Positions 1-12,853 of a DNA stretch of 64,000 nt are shown piece after piece. The notes under the pieces are model-generated. The model was not told where the DNA came from. It was given only the letters and a program-made list of their open reading frames with translations, and ran no database searches. Origin of the DNA: Hydractinia symbiolongicarpus (taxonomy: Eukaryota > Cnidaria > Hydrozoa > Anthoathecata > Hydractiniidae); the NCBI RefSeq assembly GCF_029227915.1, contig NC_079882.1, positions 29,936,001 to 30,000,000 of the forward strand. The letters are read 5' to 3'. A program made the position numbers and the translations under genes. The number at the start of each line of letters is the position of its first letter. Positions within the stretch are counted from its first letter, which is position 1.

Positions 1-835
1 TTTTTAGGGTAAGGCAACTTACTTTTTCAACCCTGTCAATAAGCAATCACCAGTTTTAGTCAAGTGACAAAAAAGGAGATTATTTCTATATCAGGAAACT
101 TCTACATCAACATTTACATGTTCTATTACCAAGGATTTTTAATTTTTGATGAGTGGTTCTCCTACAATCGTTGATATGTACTGAGAATCTCTAAATATAT
201 ATATAAAACATTCATTTTTACCAGGAAATAATTTCTGTTTCTGTAACTTGACCTGACTAATACACCAATGTCAGATACCTTTCTTGTTTTGTTAACATTT
301 TTTTAGCATTTTTCTCATATCAGGTTATGGAACAGACTGCAGTACTGCTAGCCTGTACCCTAGAACATTTTATCAAATTAAACATTTTATCAAATTAAAC
401 ATTTTTAGCTTTGACAAAGATGAAACCGAATGAATAGGTCAGAAAGCGATTTGACTGAAAGTAACATCTACAATTTTTCGCTTACAAACCTCTAGGGGAC
501 CATATCCCCCGCTCGGCAATCCTTTCTATATTGGTATCTTATGCAAAAATTGTACCACTGTATCCTAGCTACATATATAAATGTACAAAAAACGGTTTAA
601 GTTTCTCTTAGCAGTTAATATTTCCTTTTTATTGTATTTTGACAAAGGTCTGGAGACAGCTTTTCCTAAACTGCAAAAAGCAAATACATATTTTGTTGTA
701 AATTCTCTTGGGGAGCTATGCTAGTAAGAGGCAATATTTTACATAATAAACGAAAAAATATTTTACAGGCCCCATAATATAAATTGAAGTTATAAATCAA
801 ATATATATTTGACAGTCTAGCATAATTAAAAATAC

Positions 836-953
836 CTTCTTTCTTTGACTGCTGTCTTTTCTTGGTTAACGTTCCCATCCATCCTCCTTTATCTTTCTTA
901 CCTAGAGTACTAGTTCTGGTCGGGGTTGTAGGAGAGTTTGGTACAGCCGCCAT
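836..953 (-). CDS. Possible first coding exon of a parvin-like protein
   Basis: The ATG at 953 lies in a good Kozak context (AAAGATGG) and opens 39 codons plus one base. These end at a splice donor, AAG|GTATT, after 836. The peptide is Ser/Pro/Thr-rich and then basic, with GKKDKGGWMGTLTKKRQ followed by SKKE. Parvins, the actin- and ILK-binding focal adhesion proteins, begin with a similar Pro/Ser-rich leader followed by a KKD..GTL.(R/K)(R/K)(R/K) segment before their two calponin-homology domains. No CH-domain exon is visible in the remaining 835 bases, so the rest would lie beyond the window edge. The match rests on a short low-complexity stretch and could be chance. The family call is an inference; the exon itself is moderately supported by start context, donor and phase. 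Confidence 0.3.
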
Positions 954-2664
954 CTTTGTTGTTCCTATCCCACTTTTACACGGCCCGTGTAAAATTCGGC
1001 CTAACCACAGAGATGGCAATGTAAAAAGGGGAGGAGGAGATTACCGCTAACCTTCAACGGGTTTTAAAAACAGTCTAGTTTTTGATTACCTTTTTCTGTT
1101 CTTACAAATATCTTTAAATTTGACAATTTTAATAAACTTTATGGTCTTAAGAGTACCGAGTATTCTCTCCTGGTAAACTAGCTCTGCGAACCCGAATACT
1201 AAATAGTGTTCTTTGTTATGTAAAATCTGTCCGCATACGTTCCAACTTTTTGTTCTCTCCTTTTCTAAATTACAGAATTATGTACACATTGCTCTTTATG
1301 CCATTTTGCATGTCGTCCTATTTCAAGACTTCTAGAAGTATGGGTCATGGCGTTGCAAAACCCAATCGCAATGTCAAACACTGCGGTGGTGAGTAAGTTG
1401 TCGTTAGATGGTGTGCACAGTGAGGAACTTTATTGGAATTATATTGCTACAATAAACAATAAGTAGAAGACTGGTTTGAGTCATTTTCGGTCTTCACTCC
1501 AAATCATCATTATCCTCTGGTCTAATGGTCTCTGAGCTGTTATTACGAAGCGGTTATTAAAAAGGCGAAATGACGTGGTAACTAAGTTGATTTCACATCG
1601 TTCTAAAGATACCCAAGTGAAACTTTAAACCGCCGTCAGAACTTCAACCGGTAGTAGAATGCGTTTAGCGTGAATGCTTGAAAGTTACGAACACGAAAGT
1701 TTTGGACCCTTTAAGAACGGCTGCTAATAAAAGTTTTTGTGTAAAACTAAAAATAACATCAAGCGCCTTTAGATATAATTTGGTTAAGCTACGCGGTTCA
1801 TCCTTATATTAAAAAACAATGCAGTTCTGGGCACAGCACAATTTACCTGTAGTTCAAACGACTCGACTTGTATTTCTCAACCTATAACAATTTTTTTACG
1901 ATATTAATTTGCCGTATGTTTATAGCCAGAAAATTTCCGTTGAATTTGTTTTGGAATGTTTGGACAATTTTATTATCTTTTTCAAAAAAACTGTACCTGT
2001 AACTCTGGGCCTGTGGAACTAGTAACGTTATCGCGAAATATAGTTATCTCTAGCTGGCTAACCAAGCTAACCAGCTTCAAAGAACGTATTCGCTTTATTT
2101 AATCACTCTTGATCAATGCTCTCGCAACATCTACTTGTGGTGTATCCGTATTCTTTTCCGAAAATCAGAATGAAATAAACACGCTGTCGCGCGGCGGCCA
2201 TTTTTAAAGCTTCTATCCTTGCCTGTTAGACGAAATAGAGATGCTCATGAGAATGAATTAGTTTCGTGTGGCTTTTAGATAGAGCCTTTATTGTTTTGTA
2301 AGCATGGACAAGATAAATAAACTCATATTTTAAATCATTTTTTAAATATTTCAAATACGTCAAATTTCTAGAATACCTTAAATTAAAAAAAATTTACAAC
2401 GAAATTCCATAAATAGCTCATGCAATATACAATTGTAGGAGATAGCTTTTTCGTTCTACGTTCTACACAACTTTGTCAAGGTGTCAATAATTGCTATAAA
2501 ATTTGTCATCATTCTAAAAAAAGAAATGGGATCACCTTGTTCAATATTGAGACAAATTTTAGTTATTAAAAATTTTAAAAAAAAAATAACACAAAAAGGA
2601 TTTGTAAAGAGTAAAAATTCACGGTAAGAATTCAAATGTGAAGTCAGATTAGTAAAGAACTCAC
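954..2664. other. Intergenic, no gene recognised
   Basis: AT-rich sequence between the possible parvin-like exon and the ShKT gene. It may hold the upstream region of the former and the last exon or 3' UTR of the latter. I found no convincing coding exon, RNA gene or repeat boundary. Confidence 0.4.
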
Positions 2665-3629
2665 AGCATTTGTTGCAGGTTTTTTCACATTGAGATGCAA
2701 TATCTGACAGACGACACAAACCTATCCTCTTGTAAGCGGGACAGTGTGGTTTCCAATCTGGATCGTCTGAGCAAGGGCGTTCTGTGGATTCAGAAGCTAA
2801 AAAAGAAGTTAAAACTGATCACAAATAAAAGAGATTAGAAAAAAAGAATCGTCCATTTGTATCAATATTGTGTTCGTTTATCGTTCATGAGACTGCACGC
2901 CTTACTGTGTTTAGACATTTTGTGATACAGCACTGAATAAAAGTCATTTTAGTCCTGCGAAGGACTAACTGAAAATAGTGACTTACAACATTGTCCACAT
3001 GTTTTAGGGCAATTGCTTCTCACACGTTTGTCACCACAAAATGGCTTCCATTTTCTACATTTCATATGTTTATGGTCTTTGCAAGCTAAATAAAAAATAA
3101 AAGTACAAAAATTACTGCGATGTTGACATTGCATAGAAAAAATCGAGATAGTATTATGAAAGATACTTACCGGGACAACCTTCTCCGTTCGAACCCGTTG
3201 GTATGCTTTTCTTGTCCCAGCAACAACCGAAGGGCGATTTGATAATTTGGCAAGGAACAGGTTCAAAAACTGCAAAAAAAGTGACATGGATATTTTTGAT
3301 AAACGTTAGTTATTTTTTCGTCCTGCTTAAAGAAGTAGTATTTGCAGATATTTTTTAATCTTAAACCGACTCAATACAATGACTTCTTGCGAAAATACTT
3401 TACCTTTGAATTCTTTTTCTTTCCAACTTTCTACTGCGTTTTTAATACTCTTGTCTTGTCTTGTTGATGGAATTTCGTTATCTGAATAAAAATTAAAAGT
3501 TCTTAACTTTTACTCAACCTCCAGCCAATCGACCAACACGTGGTCGTCACTTAGCTAAAACTTACCTGTTAAACTGGTCATTGCACCACACGTGCAAATA
3601 TATGTCACAACTATTAGCCACTTGTCCAT
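2665..3629 (-). CDS. Secreted cysteine-rich protein with two ShKT domains
   Basis: Five exons read on the minus strand: 3566-3629, 3404-3481, 3171-3269, 2987-3085 and 2665-2796. All are joined by GT-AG introns in phase 1. Exon 1 encodes a signal peptide (MDKWLIVVTYICTCG). Exon 2 is a short polar linker. Exon 3 carries a small Cys cassette of the papilin type (SPFGCCWDKK, then GEGCP). Exons 4 and 5 each encode one six-cysteine ShKT domain ending CPKTCGQC and CEKTCNKC. One domain per phase-1 exon fits exon shuffling. ShKT domains occur in sea-anemone channel toxins but also in many non-toxic secreted proteins and metalloprotease tails, so a venom role cannot be claimed. The 3' end is unresolved: exon 5 ends at a good donor (gtgagt), yet the frame stays open to a stop at 2456 if that intron is retained. 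Confidence 0.8.
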
Positions 3630-3741
3630 TATAATTTTATGCTTATATTTATAACTATATAATTCTCGTATATTTCCTGGTGCTTCTCTTGTCTTCAGCT
3701 TGTCTTAAAATTTATTAATTTATGAAGTTACGCGCTGCGAG

Positions 3742-3750
3742 TTTTTATAC
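3742..3750 (-). promoter_or_regulatory. Candidate TATA box of the ShKT gene
   Basis: On the minus strand this reads GTATAAAAA, about 110 bases upstream of the ATG at 3629. That distance leaves room for a short 5' UTR. A second A/T run near 3646-3656 is a weaker candidate. Sequence match only. Confidence 0.35.
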
Positions 3751-5256
3751 GCTTCTAAATCTATCTTCTGTTTACATTATACGTAATTTGTTTTACAACA
3801 CAATAATATTGTTTAATTGATTATTTCTTTGCTTATCACTAATCCGACCTGACCTTAATTGGGACATATTTGTCTAATTATTTTGATGATCATATATTGA
3901 TTAAGTGTCTCAATCATTGATTGGATTAAGGGTAGGGTTTGTGGCCCGCCAAATGATTAACTTTGTTGTTTTATTTGTCTTTATATCAAAGCTCGTGATA
4001 TTTTTCACATCAAAAATTCATAAATTGAAAATATTTACGCCAATAATAAAGTTTTAAAACCGCAGCGTGAAAGTTTACATAAAGTTTCTTTGAGAGACTA
4101 CTCTTTATCCATAAGTTACTAATGTTGCAAATGGTAACACAAAGTCTAAAAGAAAAACATTACAGTATTTTCGTAGGAAATTAATTACAGACAGGCTTAT
4201 GATTATTTCGGCAGCTTCTAAAGGTCATTTCGTGATTAGATATTAGGCGAAAAAGAGGGAATATTATAAAAGTTGTAATTAAATAAAATGAATCAGAAGA
4301 TGAGTAATTATTTGCTGTCGTTTTGTCAGTAAACAGGAAACAGGAATAAACACAAATTTTGAATACACAATTAAATATAGAAGTAACAGTTACATCAATA
4401 AATGTAAGATGTTGAACAACTTTCTTTATTGAGACAACGATGAACCCATGGAAGAGGAGACAAAAATACTTTTGCATATTTTGGTTTGACCACATTGATA
4501 TTTTCGTGTTTGGCTAAAAAGAATTTATTTAAAAGATCGGTTTAGGGCCATTCATCTTTTCTTAATATGAACTTAATGAAGTGGTGATGTCATAGCCAGT
4601 AAAAATTGATTTAGACAGACTATCATTAGCAACTTTGTTCCCAGCGCATGTTGTCTGTTTACTGTAACCGGGATGGCGAGACAATCATGTTCCTATCACC
4701 GTTCCGATGTCAGAAAAAGATACAAGACGCCCTGGGGACGAGGTTGTATTATTGGAAGGCCTTTACGACGCAAACAAAATTTTCCCACACTTGTAGATTT
4801 AATCATCTCGCTAAATTTTAATGCACACCAAGTGGCTACAAGCAAGGAAAGTGTATTATCGATTTGTTTATCTAATTATTTATTTCGCTTTCTTGTTAAA
4901 AAAAGGAGTTATTTTACAAGTTTCCTCCCCCCTCCCTTGCCGCCAGACCTTTTATAATATACATACTATTCTACCTAAATTCAACAAATTGTTTTGAGAA
5001 ATAGTCAGGAAGCTATTTAATTAGCAAATAAAGCTTAGCAGACAAACACACCTAGTTAAAAATAAATATTTTTCGCTTGACGTTACATGCAAAAAAACGT
5101 ATTTCCTTCTTCGCCCACGAGAAAAAGTAAAAATTATCATGACATGTTATATTTAGAGTTTTCCAGCTGTTATATTTTTCATTCAAGTTATAAGCTCTTT
5201 CAAAACAAATTTTAAATTAAAAACATGATGACGATAGTGCGATAAAGTTAATTTAC
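3751..5256. other. Non-coding stretch between two signal-peptide exons
   Basis: I searched the minus strand for Cys-rich exons in phase 1 that could follow the signal exon at 5257-5314 and found none. At 4732-4746 there is one copy of a dispersed motif, CTGGGGACGAGGTTG, seen elsewhere in the window. A 94-codon plus-strand frame across it resembles no protein I know. Confidence 0.4.
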
Positions 5257-5314
5257 CAAACAACATAAACAATAGAAACAGAAACAGACAAATACTCTTC
5301 TGACTGCCTGACAT
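5257..5314 (-). CDS. Signal-peptide exon: alternative first exon or start of another secreted protein
   Basis: The ATG at 5314 opens 19 codons plus one base. They encode a short polar start and a hydrophobic core (ICLFLFLLFMLF), ending at the donor G|gtaaat after 5257. It is a textbook signal-peptide exon ending in phase 1. No dedicated downstream exon is visible. The next phase-1 acceptor with coding sequence is exon 2 of the ShKT gene at 3481, so this could be an alternative first exon of that gene, skipping exon 3566-3629. It could also be the remnant of a duplicated gene. The exon call is sequence-based; the linkage is inference. Confidence 0.5.
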
Positions 5315-5472
5315 AATTACACACGACTACACTTCAATTCCTATCTCCTTATTACAACTGCTCTTGTAAATTCAATGCACATACGCTGCCAGGCTCCAAC
5401 TTCATTGGTTTAAAGCACTGGATATTTAACCCAATGAGGTTGGTGCACAGTCGTTATTAAATCCTATAATAC

Positions 5473-6353
5473 AGTATTTTCTCCAATTAACGGACACTCT
5501 AAAAGTCGGACACCTCTGATTAGCGGGCACTTTGCACGAAATGACATCTATAGGCTTTTTTTTCTCTTCAATTAGCAGACAGTCCAAAAAATTAAGGAAC
5601 AGCATACAAAACTAATGAAAAATCGAATAATTTTAAAATATTTATTTTAAACACTTTAAAACTTTAAAAGAATTGCCGGCTTTTACAGCCCCGATTTTCT
5701 TCGCAAACCAGTCAATCAGCTTTTGTTGTCCATAAAACTTATATATAACTGGTAATTCCAGACCGTATCTACCTCTACGACCCTCTTTCCATAGACCTCA
5801 GCTAATCGCATATCAAAAACATGAAACATACATATTTCGTTTTGTAAAGAATCTGGAGTTGATGTAGAAGAGGTTTCATCTCATGAGAGTGATAACGATT
5901 TGAAAATGATGACGTGTTGAAGAGAAGATCACCACGCATGAAGCGCTTGAACTTGAAAGATTTCAACAGAAGAAAGAACTTCTTTATCCTCACTTAAAGA
6001 CAGACTTGAAATTATTCGAGTCAGGAACTTAAAACAACAACCTTTTAAATCTTTTTCCTAAAGTTTTTTTTAAAAATCTTTTCTTTTTATTTAGTTGATA
6101 TTATGATGTTGATATTTGTTTGTTATTTTTTAAAAAAAGTTATATTACGTTCAATTTAGTTGTTTTCTTCTTTTTGTGTGTCAAGTCCAACACGGTACCC
6201 GCTATTTTTTTAAATTACACATTTCGTATACAAAATCGCATTTTCTTCAAATTTTGAGCTTACATTGCAAAACTTTCCGAAAGACGGACACCTTTAATTA
6301 GCGCATACTTTGTTCATACACCAACAGTGCCCGCTAATTAGAGAGAATACTGT
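5473..6353. mobile_element. Non-autonomous pogo/Tigger-like DNA transposon
   Basis: The ends form inverted repeats: CAGTATTTTCTCCAATTA at the left and TAATTAGAGAGAATACTG at the right. TA lies on both outer flanks, as expected for a TA target-site duplication of the Tc1/mariner-pogo superfamily. Sub-terminal copies of a cggacac box follow each end (5491-5512 and 6285-6300). The TIR start CAGTA plus an AATTA.CGGACA-like subterminal box resembles Tigger elements. The interior has only broken minus-strand frames, for instance around 5640-5790 and 5802-5993, with no intact DDE transposase. A degraded relative lies at about 24984-25450. Confidence 0.6.
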
Positions 6354-7864
6354 AGTTACAAATTGTGAACATGGAACAAAATAGCAAAAAAAAGAACCAG
6401 AAATAAAACAAGCGAAATAATAGTTCTTAAAATATTACAAATTTAGCTGGAGCGTATAGTAGACTATGCACTATGCACAAACACTACACTGACAACAAAT
6501 ACGGTAATTAAACTACAAAGTTCCTTGGGAATTTCCCCGCTAATTCTAAAACATTTAGCAAATAGGGAATGAGCCACAGGTAAATATTCTCTAAAATAAT
6601 TGATGCGTAAATATAAACGGCTGTGCTTTACCTGCTGTGGTCCGTTCCAGGATCGGTTATCAAAGAATTTCATGTCTCGGCATGACCTATGTCACCCCCG
6701 GGTCAAGGTGGCAGGGTTTGGTACTGCCTAAAAGTGCTGCCCGATTCTGTGCCCGAGAGGGATCGACCACTACTATTTTCAGGTTTTTATAAAGGTAGAC
6801 CTATTGTAGGCACTTCGGAAAAATGAGCTGCGTGATCAAAATTCAAATTGAGTGAAAGCAAGGGATGGGGAAGTTCACATTTATTTTGGAAGTACGCGGA
6901 ATTCGGGCATTTGTTTTGGTTGCATTTGTCGTTTTTTGTTTATAGTTTAACTCTTCATTTTGATGTGACGTGATGTGAAAACATAAGTTTGTGTTTGTTT
7001 TCTTATGACAAACAGGCAGTCAGGGAGTACCTGGCCTGGTTCTGGTTTCTCTCTGACTGCAAGTCATCTGACTTGCATTAATAGAGAGCCAGCAGCACAG
7101 ACAATTAAGGAAACGTAACCTAGAGCTAGCTAGATTAGAGCCAAGCTACGCTTAGCAAATACATTTTGTAGTATAGTGCTAGGTAGGCTATGGTCCAAAA
7201 CAGAGCTATGTGGCCACCCTGTTTATTTCAGTCTTTTTCACAATTTAAAAAAGCAGGAGATATAACAAAAATTCTCTTGAAATACACCTAGCTATATACT
7301 TTAGAAGTTGTTCACTCATTTTCTGCATTCAAAAGTAAACAGTGTGAATTTAATAAGGCTTTAAGTGTAGGCACTATGGATATTTTTTCATTTTCTGAAG
7401 AAATAATTAGACTCACTGTTTAAAAAATTAGTATGTTATTGGCAGTAAACCTACATCAACAATTGCAACTTTTCTTTTCAAAATATTTCACAAAATATTA
7501 CTTTTCTTCATGGTCAGAGCCTTCTTAATTCAAAACTATGTTGGCCCCTATGTCTCACTTCTCTTCTTATTAACAACATTTCTCTTCTTATTAAAAACAC
7601 TCCTCTTTATTCCTCTCAAACACTTCTCTTCTAAAGTGAGAAACACTTCCCTTCCGTGAACTCAAAAAATTCCCAGACCCTGTTGTGGTCCGGAATATTG
7701 ATTAAGCTGGATATTTGATAAGGTTTTTGAATAAATGCCTGACCATTCTCATCCCAAGGGTTTTTTGTGTTTTTTATATATAAGGGAGTAGGCAAAAATT
7801 CCTTGAGAAAAGGGTGAAGAATCTACATTGTGGTACCCGTTTTAGGCAATCGTTTATCTTTTTA
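6354..7864. other. Intergenic, no gene recognised
   Basis: Apart from short ORFs without family resemblance (for example 6464-6673, minus), nothing here looks coding. Around 7016-7095 there are short, partly inverted copies of a ctgactgcaagtca-type word, with no clear element borders. Confidence 0.35.
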
Positions 7865-7916
7865 ATATATATATACACATGTTTTTTTCATAAAAATTAC
7901 GACACGTTTTATTTTT

Positions 7917-7949
7917 GACATGTTTCGACTTTACCAAAGTCATCTTCAG
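7917..7949 (-). other. Hammerhead-ribozyme-like motif at the PLE 3' end
   Basis: The minus strand reads CTGAAGAT, then a perfect six-pair hairpin GACTTT-GGT-AAAGTC, then GAAAC and ATGTC. The order CUGA..GA, stem II, GAAA matches the hammerhead catalytic core, except that one base too many sits between CUGA-GA and the stem. PLEs of several animals carry hammerhead motifs in their terminal repeats. No stem III/cleavage-site partner was confirmed by eye, so this may be a decayed or non-functional copy. Confidence 0.4.
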
Positions 7950-8249
7950 AATATTATACAAAAGTTGATACATACACTCTTTATACAAAAATTTTTTCGA
8001 AAGTTATTTAAATATTTCCCAAAAGTACAATTTATATGAATTATACACAAGCTAATCCATGTTGACAAAATAATATTAGATAAACTAACAAAAGTTAGTT
8101 AAATAAAATTTATATACACAATTTGTTTAAGACAATTAAATATTTCCCAAAAGTACAATTTTTTAATTTATTAAATGAATTTAAAATGCTAAATCAATAT
8201 CTGAGTAACAAAAACGATATTGAACAAGCGGCTAATACAAAACATAAAA

Positions 8250-9529
<1,280 letters not shown>

Positions 9530-9532
9530 ATG

Positions 9533-9657
9533 GCCGCATTTGGTAGACAATTTGTGCCAAAAAATGCAACCTTTGGTAGACACGGTCATTTGGTAGACAA
9601 TTTCGTGTCCACCAAAATATTTATGTATATATATTTAGCATTTGGTAGACAAAAAAG
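9533..9657. repeat. Cluster of CATTTGGTAGACA boxes
   Basis: The box CATTTGGTAGACA or a close variant occurs at about 9537, 9571, 9588 and 9640, with an inverted relative (gtgtccaccaaaa) near 9606. It is the same box that heads each monomer of the 13.6-19.9 kb satellite and that flanks the second AT array near 26.7-27.0 kb. Confidence 0.75.
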
Positions 9658-10408
9658 CAATTTTCTTTTATGCCACCTTCTTCTGCACCAAGTACTCTGT
9701 TAACACCAAAAATTTGAACTCTATTAGGTCTTTGGCTGCTGAGAAATATCACTTTTAAGAATGGTTGTTGTATATATGCGAAAGTCAAATGCGTCATCAT
9801 TTGGTAGACACGGCATATAGTTCGACTTTCATGGAAGCCTGGTACCTATAAATGGGAATCAACTTCGCCTTAAACAGGGTCTTAATACTATAACATGGTA
9901 AAAAAAATATTAACATTCCCGTTATTTGTTTATGGCTTCCACTTAAAAATATATACTTTATACATTTATGCTGGGCGTATTCCACCCCATCCTGTTGGGT
10001 TTTTTTTAATAACTCGTTTTTGCTCTGATAAAAAGCAATTTTATTTTATGCCACCTTCTTCTGCACCAAGTACTCTGTTAACACCAAAAATTTGAACTCT
10101 ATTAGGTCTTTGGCTGCTGAGAAATATCACTTTTAAAAATGGTTGTTGTATATATGCGAAAGTCAAATGCGTCATCATTTGGTAGACACGGCATATATTT
10201 CGACTTTCATGGAAGCCTGGTACCTATAAATGGGAATCAACTTCGCCTTAAACAGTGTCCTAATACTATAACATGGTAAAAAGAATATTAACATTCCCGT
10301 TATTTGTTTATGGCTTCCACTTGAAAATATATACTTTATACATTCATGCTGGGCGTATTCCACCCCATCCTGTTGGGTTTTTTTTAATAACTCGTTTTTG
10401 CTCTGATA
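9653..10408. repeat. Tandem duplication, two copies of about 378 bp
   Basis: The segment starting AAAGCAATTTTCTTTTATGC near 9653 recurs near 10031 with only scattered substitutions. The two copies end in the same cgtttttgctctgata sequence (about 10030 and 10408). Each copy contains one CATTTGGTAGACA box. Two near-identical 62-codon minus-strand ORFs (9797-9985 and 10175-10363) simply reflect the duplication and resemble no known protein. Confidence 0.9.
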
Positions 10409-12727
10409 CTTATTGAGTCTTTTTATATTTATCTATTAGGCAATCACATGCTATTTTGTTAGGTCTAAGACCTTTCAAACCCTTGGATATTGTCTATTAC
10501 TTAAAACTACCCCTTAAGATCATAATCGGGAAAATTTGATAATCTTAGATAGGATAATCCTTAGAACATAAAACTTACATCACAACTTTAGTTCATCAAG
10601 GGAAAATATTCCGAAAATATTGAAGACGTGTTTAATCCAATTTTTAATATTTTTGGATTTAACCCAAATTCCTGGAAAATCGGATTTTCGTGCAATTTTG
10701 TATTTGGTATTTCATGCTTCACAAAAAATGTGCTCACATAAGTAAACAAGTTTTGCTCCTATTTTGTTCCTTTCCTGACGTACACTACGTGCCAAATGGG
10801 ATTTAATTGGACTCTTCCTAGTCATAACATGATTGAAATATTCCCAGACTGAATAGTGTTAAATTGTCCCCTTAACTGCAAAAATCGAACTTGCATTTAA
10901 ATTACTTTATTCTTTAGGGAATTATTGTTAGTTTGTAATTTTTTTATTTTTTTTATTCGGACATTTATCGATAAAATTGCTTAAATACAATATCACGTAT
11001 GGATCCTTCCGAGACTCTGTATAGGCTAGCTTAACGATTGGTCCTCCCGTTTGTAAACAGATCGCTGCCTTGAAAGGTGGACTAGAGCATTAAAAGATTG
11101 GACAGCCTAACTATAAGCGCGTGCGCCCGTTGTTTGAAAAAGGGTCACAAATTTTAACTGTTAACCATTGTCGTTATGCGAGTTTTTGAATAAATGAATT
11201 CAAAGTGGAAGATGGGTCAGGACATCGTCACTACTTTTAATTTTTAGCTCTTTACTTAATACTTAATTTGCCGTTAATGCTTTTAGTACAAATATTTCTA
11301 GCTCAGAAAGATGCCTTTATAAAAACCTAACCTGACCTAAATTTTTTCTCACTTTTGTTTTAGTCACAGAAATAAAATAAGCAACTTGAACTGAACTTAA
11401 TACATTTCAGTTACTTAAATAAACGTCCGGAAAAAGCAACTCTTCTATGGAACCATTTGAAGAGGATATATATACTTGTTTTGACCTTTTTACGTTTCAA
11501 GACCTTTACTTTTGTAATATTTGTTTTTGATAAATTTGACATGTTAAGCGTTTCATCACGGTTTTTTAAATCATGTATAAATCTTAAGCAAATCAAATCA
11601 AATATAAGATTTTGGTTTAAAACGTTGATCATGCTGAAGGAGAAAATATTGACTAAGCCAACTGTACTATGTTGTTCTAACCAATTTCATTGTTTCTTTT
11701 TTGATTATTTTTAAATGACGCGCTATCTATGGTAAACTCTACTAAAATACATTCACTTTTTATTAACCAAACTTGTTGAATGCAGATTCTACAGTTAATT
11801 TTGTAACGTAGCTAGTCTATATTTTTATTTAAATAGGCCATAGCTTTAAACATTCAAACTTTTCCACGAAATAAATCTAAACGGAGTAACAACACTAGCT
11901 GCGTAGCCTGTGCTTTTATTAAAACAAGGTTGTATATATACGATAAATAATTCCTAATTTCATGTTTTTAAAACTTTAATTTACCAATATTTTTCTTATC
12001 TACAACTCAGTATAGGTAAATTAAAATGCAGTAACTTGTTTGATATTCAAAATTTCCTGCTTTGGCGACGTTATTGTCACAGTCAAACCGCTTACGAGCA
12101 TAACTTTTAAACGCTTACGAGCGTAACTTCAAAATTATCAAACAAACTGCTATAACAGATTATTTATATGCATTATTGTCTTGAAAATTTCACACTTTAT
12201 TATAATTTTGGTGAGGATCTCAAATATTTTATCCATTTTACTGTTAAATACTTTTAAAAAAACTGGGAAACAACAAAGAGAATAAATATAAAAATACGGT
12301 CAGTGTCTATTAATTTTTAAAAATTAAACTTAATAAAACTGTTTTGTCACTGCTTTAGTTTAAAGGCGTAGCCACAGTCTATTGCTTATATCATTGGAGT
12401 TTTTTTAATTAAAGCGCTCAATCTGGCATATACCGCCAATTCACTGGTTTAGTTTCTATAATAATTGTCATTGTCCGTCTGTCGGTCAAAACTGGATCAG
12501 ACTAAACAACGTACTAAATCTTCAAGCTACAAGTAACAAATGACAGAGATCTTGCTGTCGCGTTGAATTGCTTTCTAATTTTTGTAATATACAATTAATA
12601 TTTCAGCACGGTCTTAAACTGGATCTTGACAAATGTTTTTTCTCTCTCTTTTTCTCTCTTTTCAAACTAAATATTATGGACAGAAAAATAGAACATCATA
12701 ATGGAAAAAAAACAAGACACTAAGCGA
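10409..12727. other. Intergenic, no gene recognised
   Basis: AT-rich sequence without convincing exons. Overlapping ORFs on both strands at 11411-11714 lack any family resemblance. A small imperfect tandem duplication (cgcttacgagc-taactt) lies near 12088-12130. Confidence 0.4.
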
Positions 12728-12853
12728 GCAATGGTGAGAAGTTCCAGATTGCCAGATATTTTCACCTAGGCTGAACTCCAAATTTGTGTTCCCAATAAAG
12801 TATCGATTGCCTAGGTAAAAAATATCTGCCAATCTGGAACTTCTCACCATTGC
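12728..12853. mobile_element. Palindromic MITE-like element
   Basis: Two arms of about 43 bases form an inverted repeat with few mismatches. The left arm begins GCAATGGTGAGAAGTTCCAG and runs to cacctagg; the right arm runs from cctaggtaaa to CTGGAACTTCTCACCATTGC. About 40 bases separate them. There is no coding content and no clear target-site duplication. Confidence 0.7.

Noticed and set aside
4673-4957. 94-codon plus-strand ORF
   Set aside because: It overlaps a dispersed repeat motif, has no splice context and resembles no family.
11411-11714. Overlapping ORFs on both strands
   Set aside because: Mutual shadows in AT-rich sequence without family resemblance.
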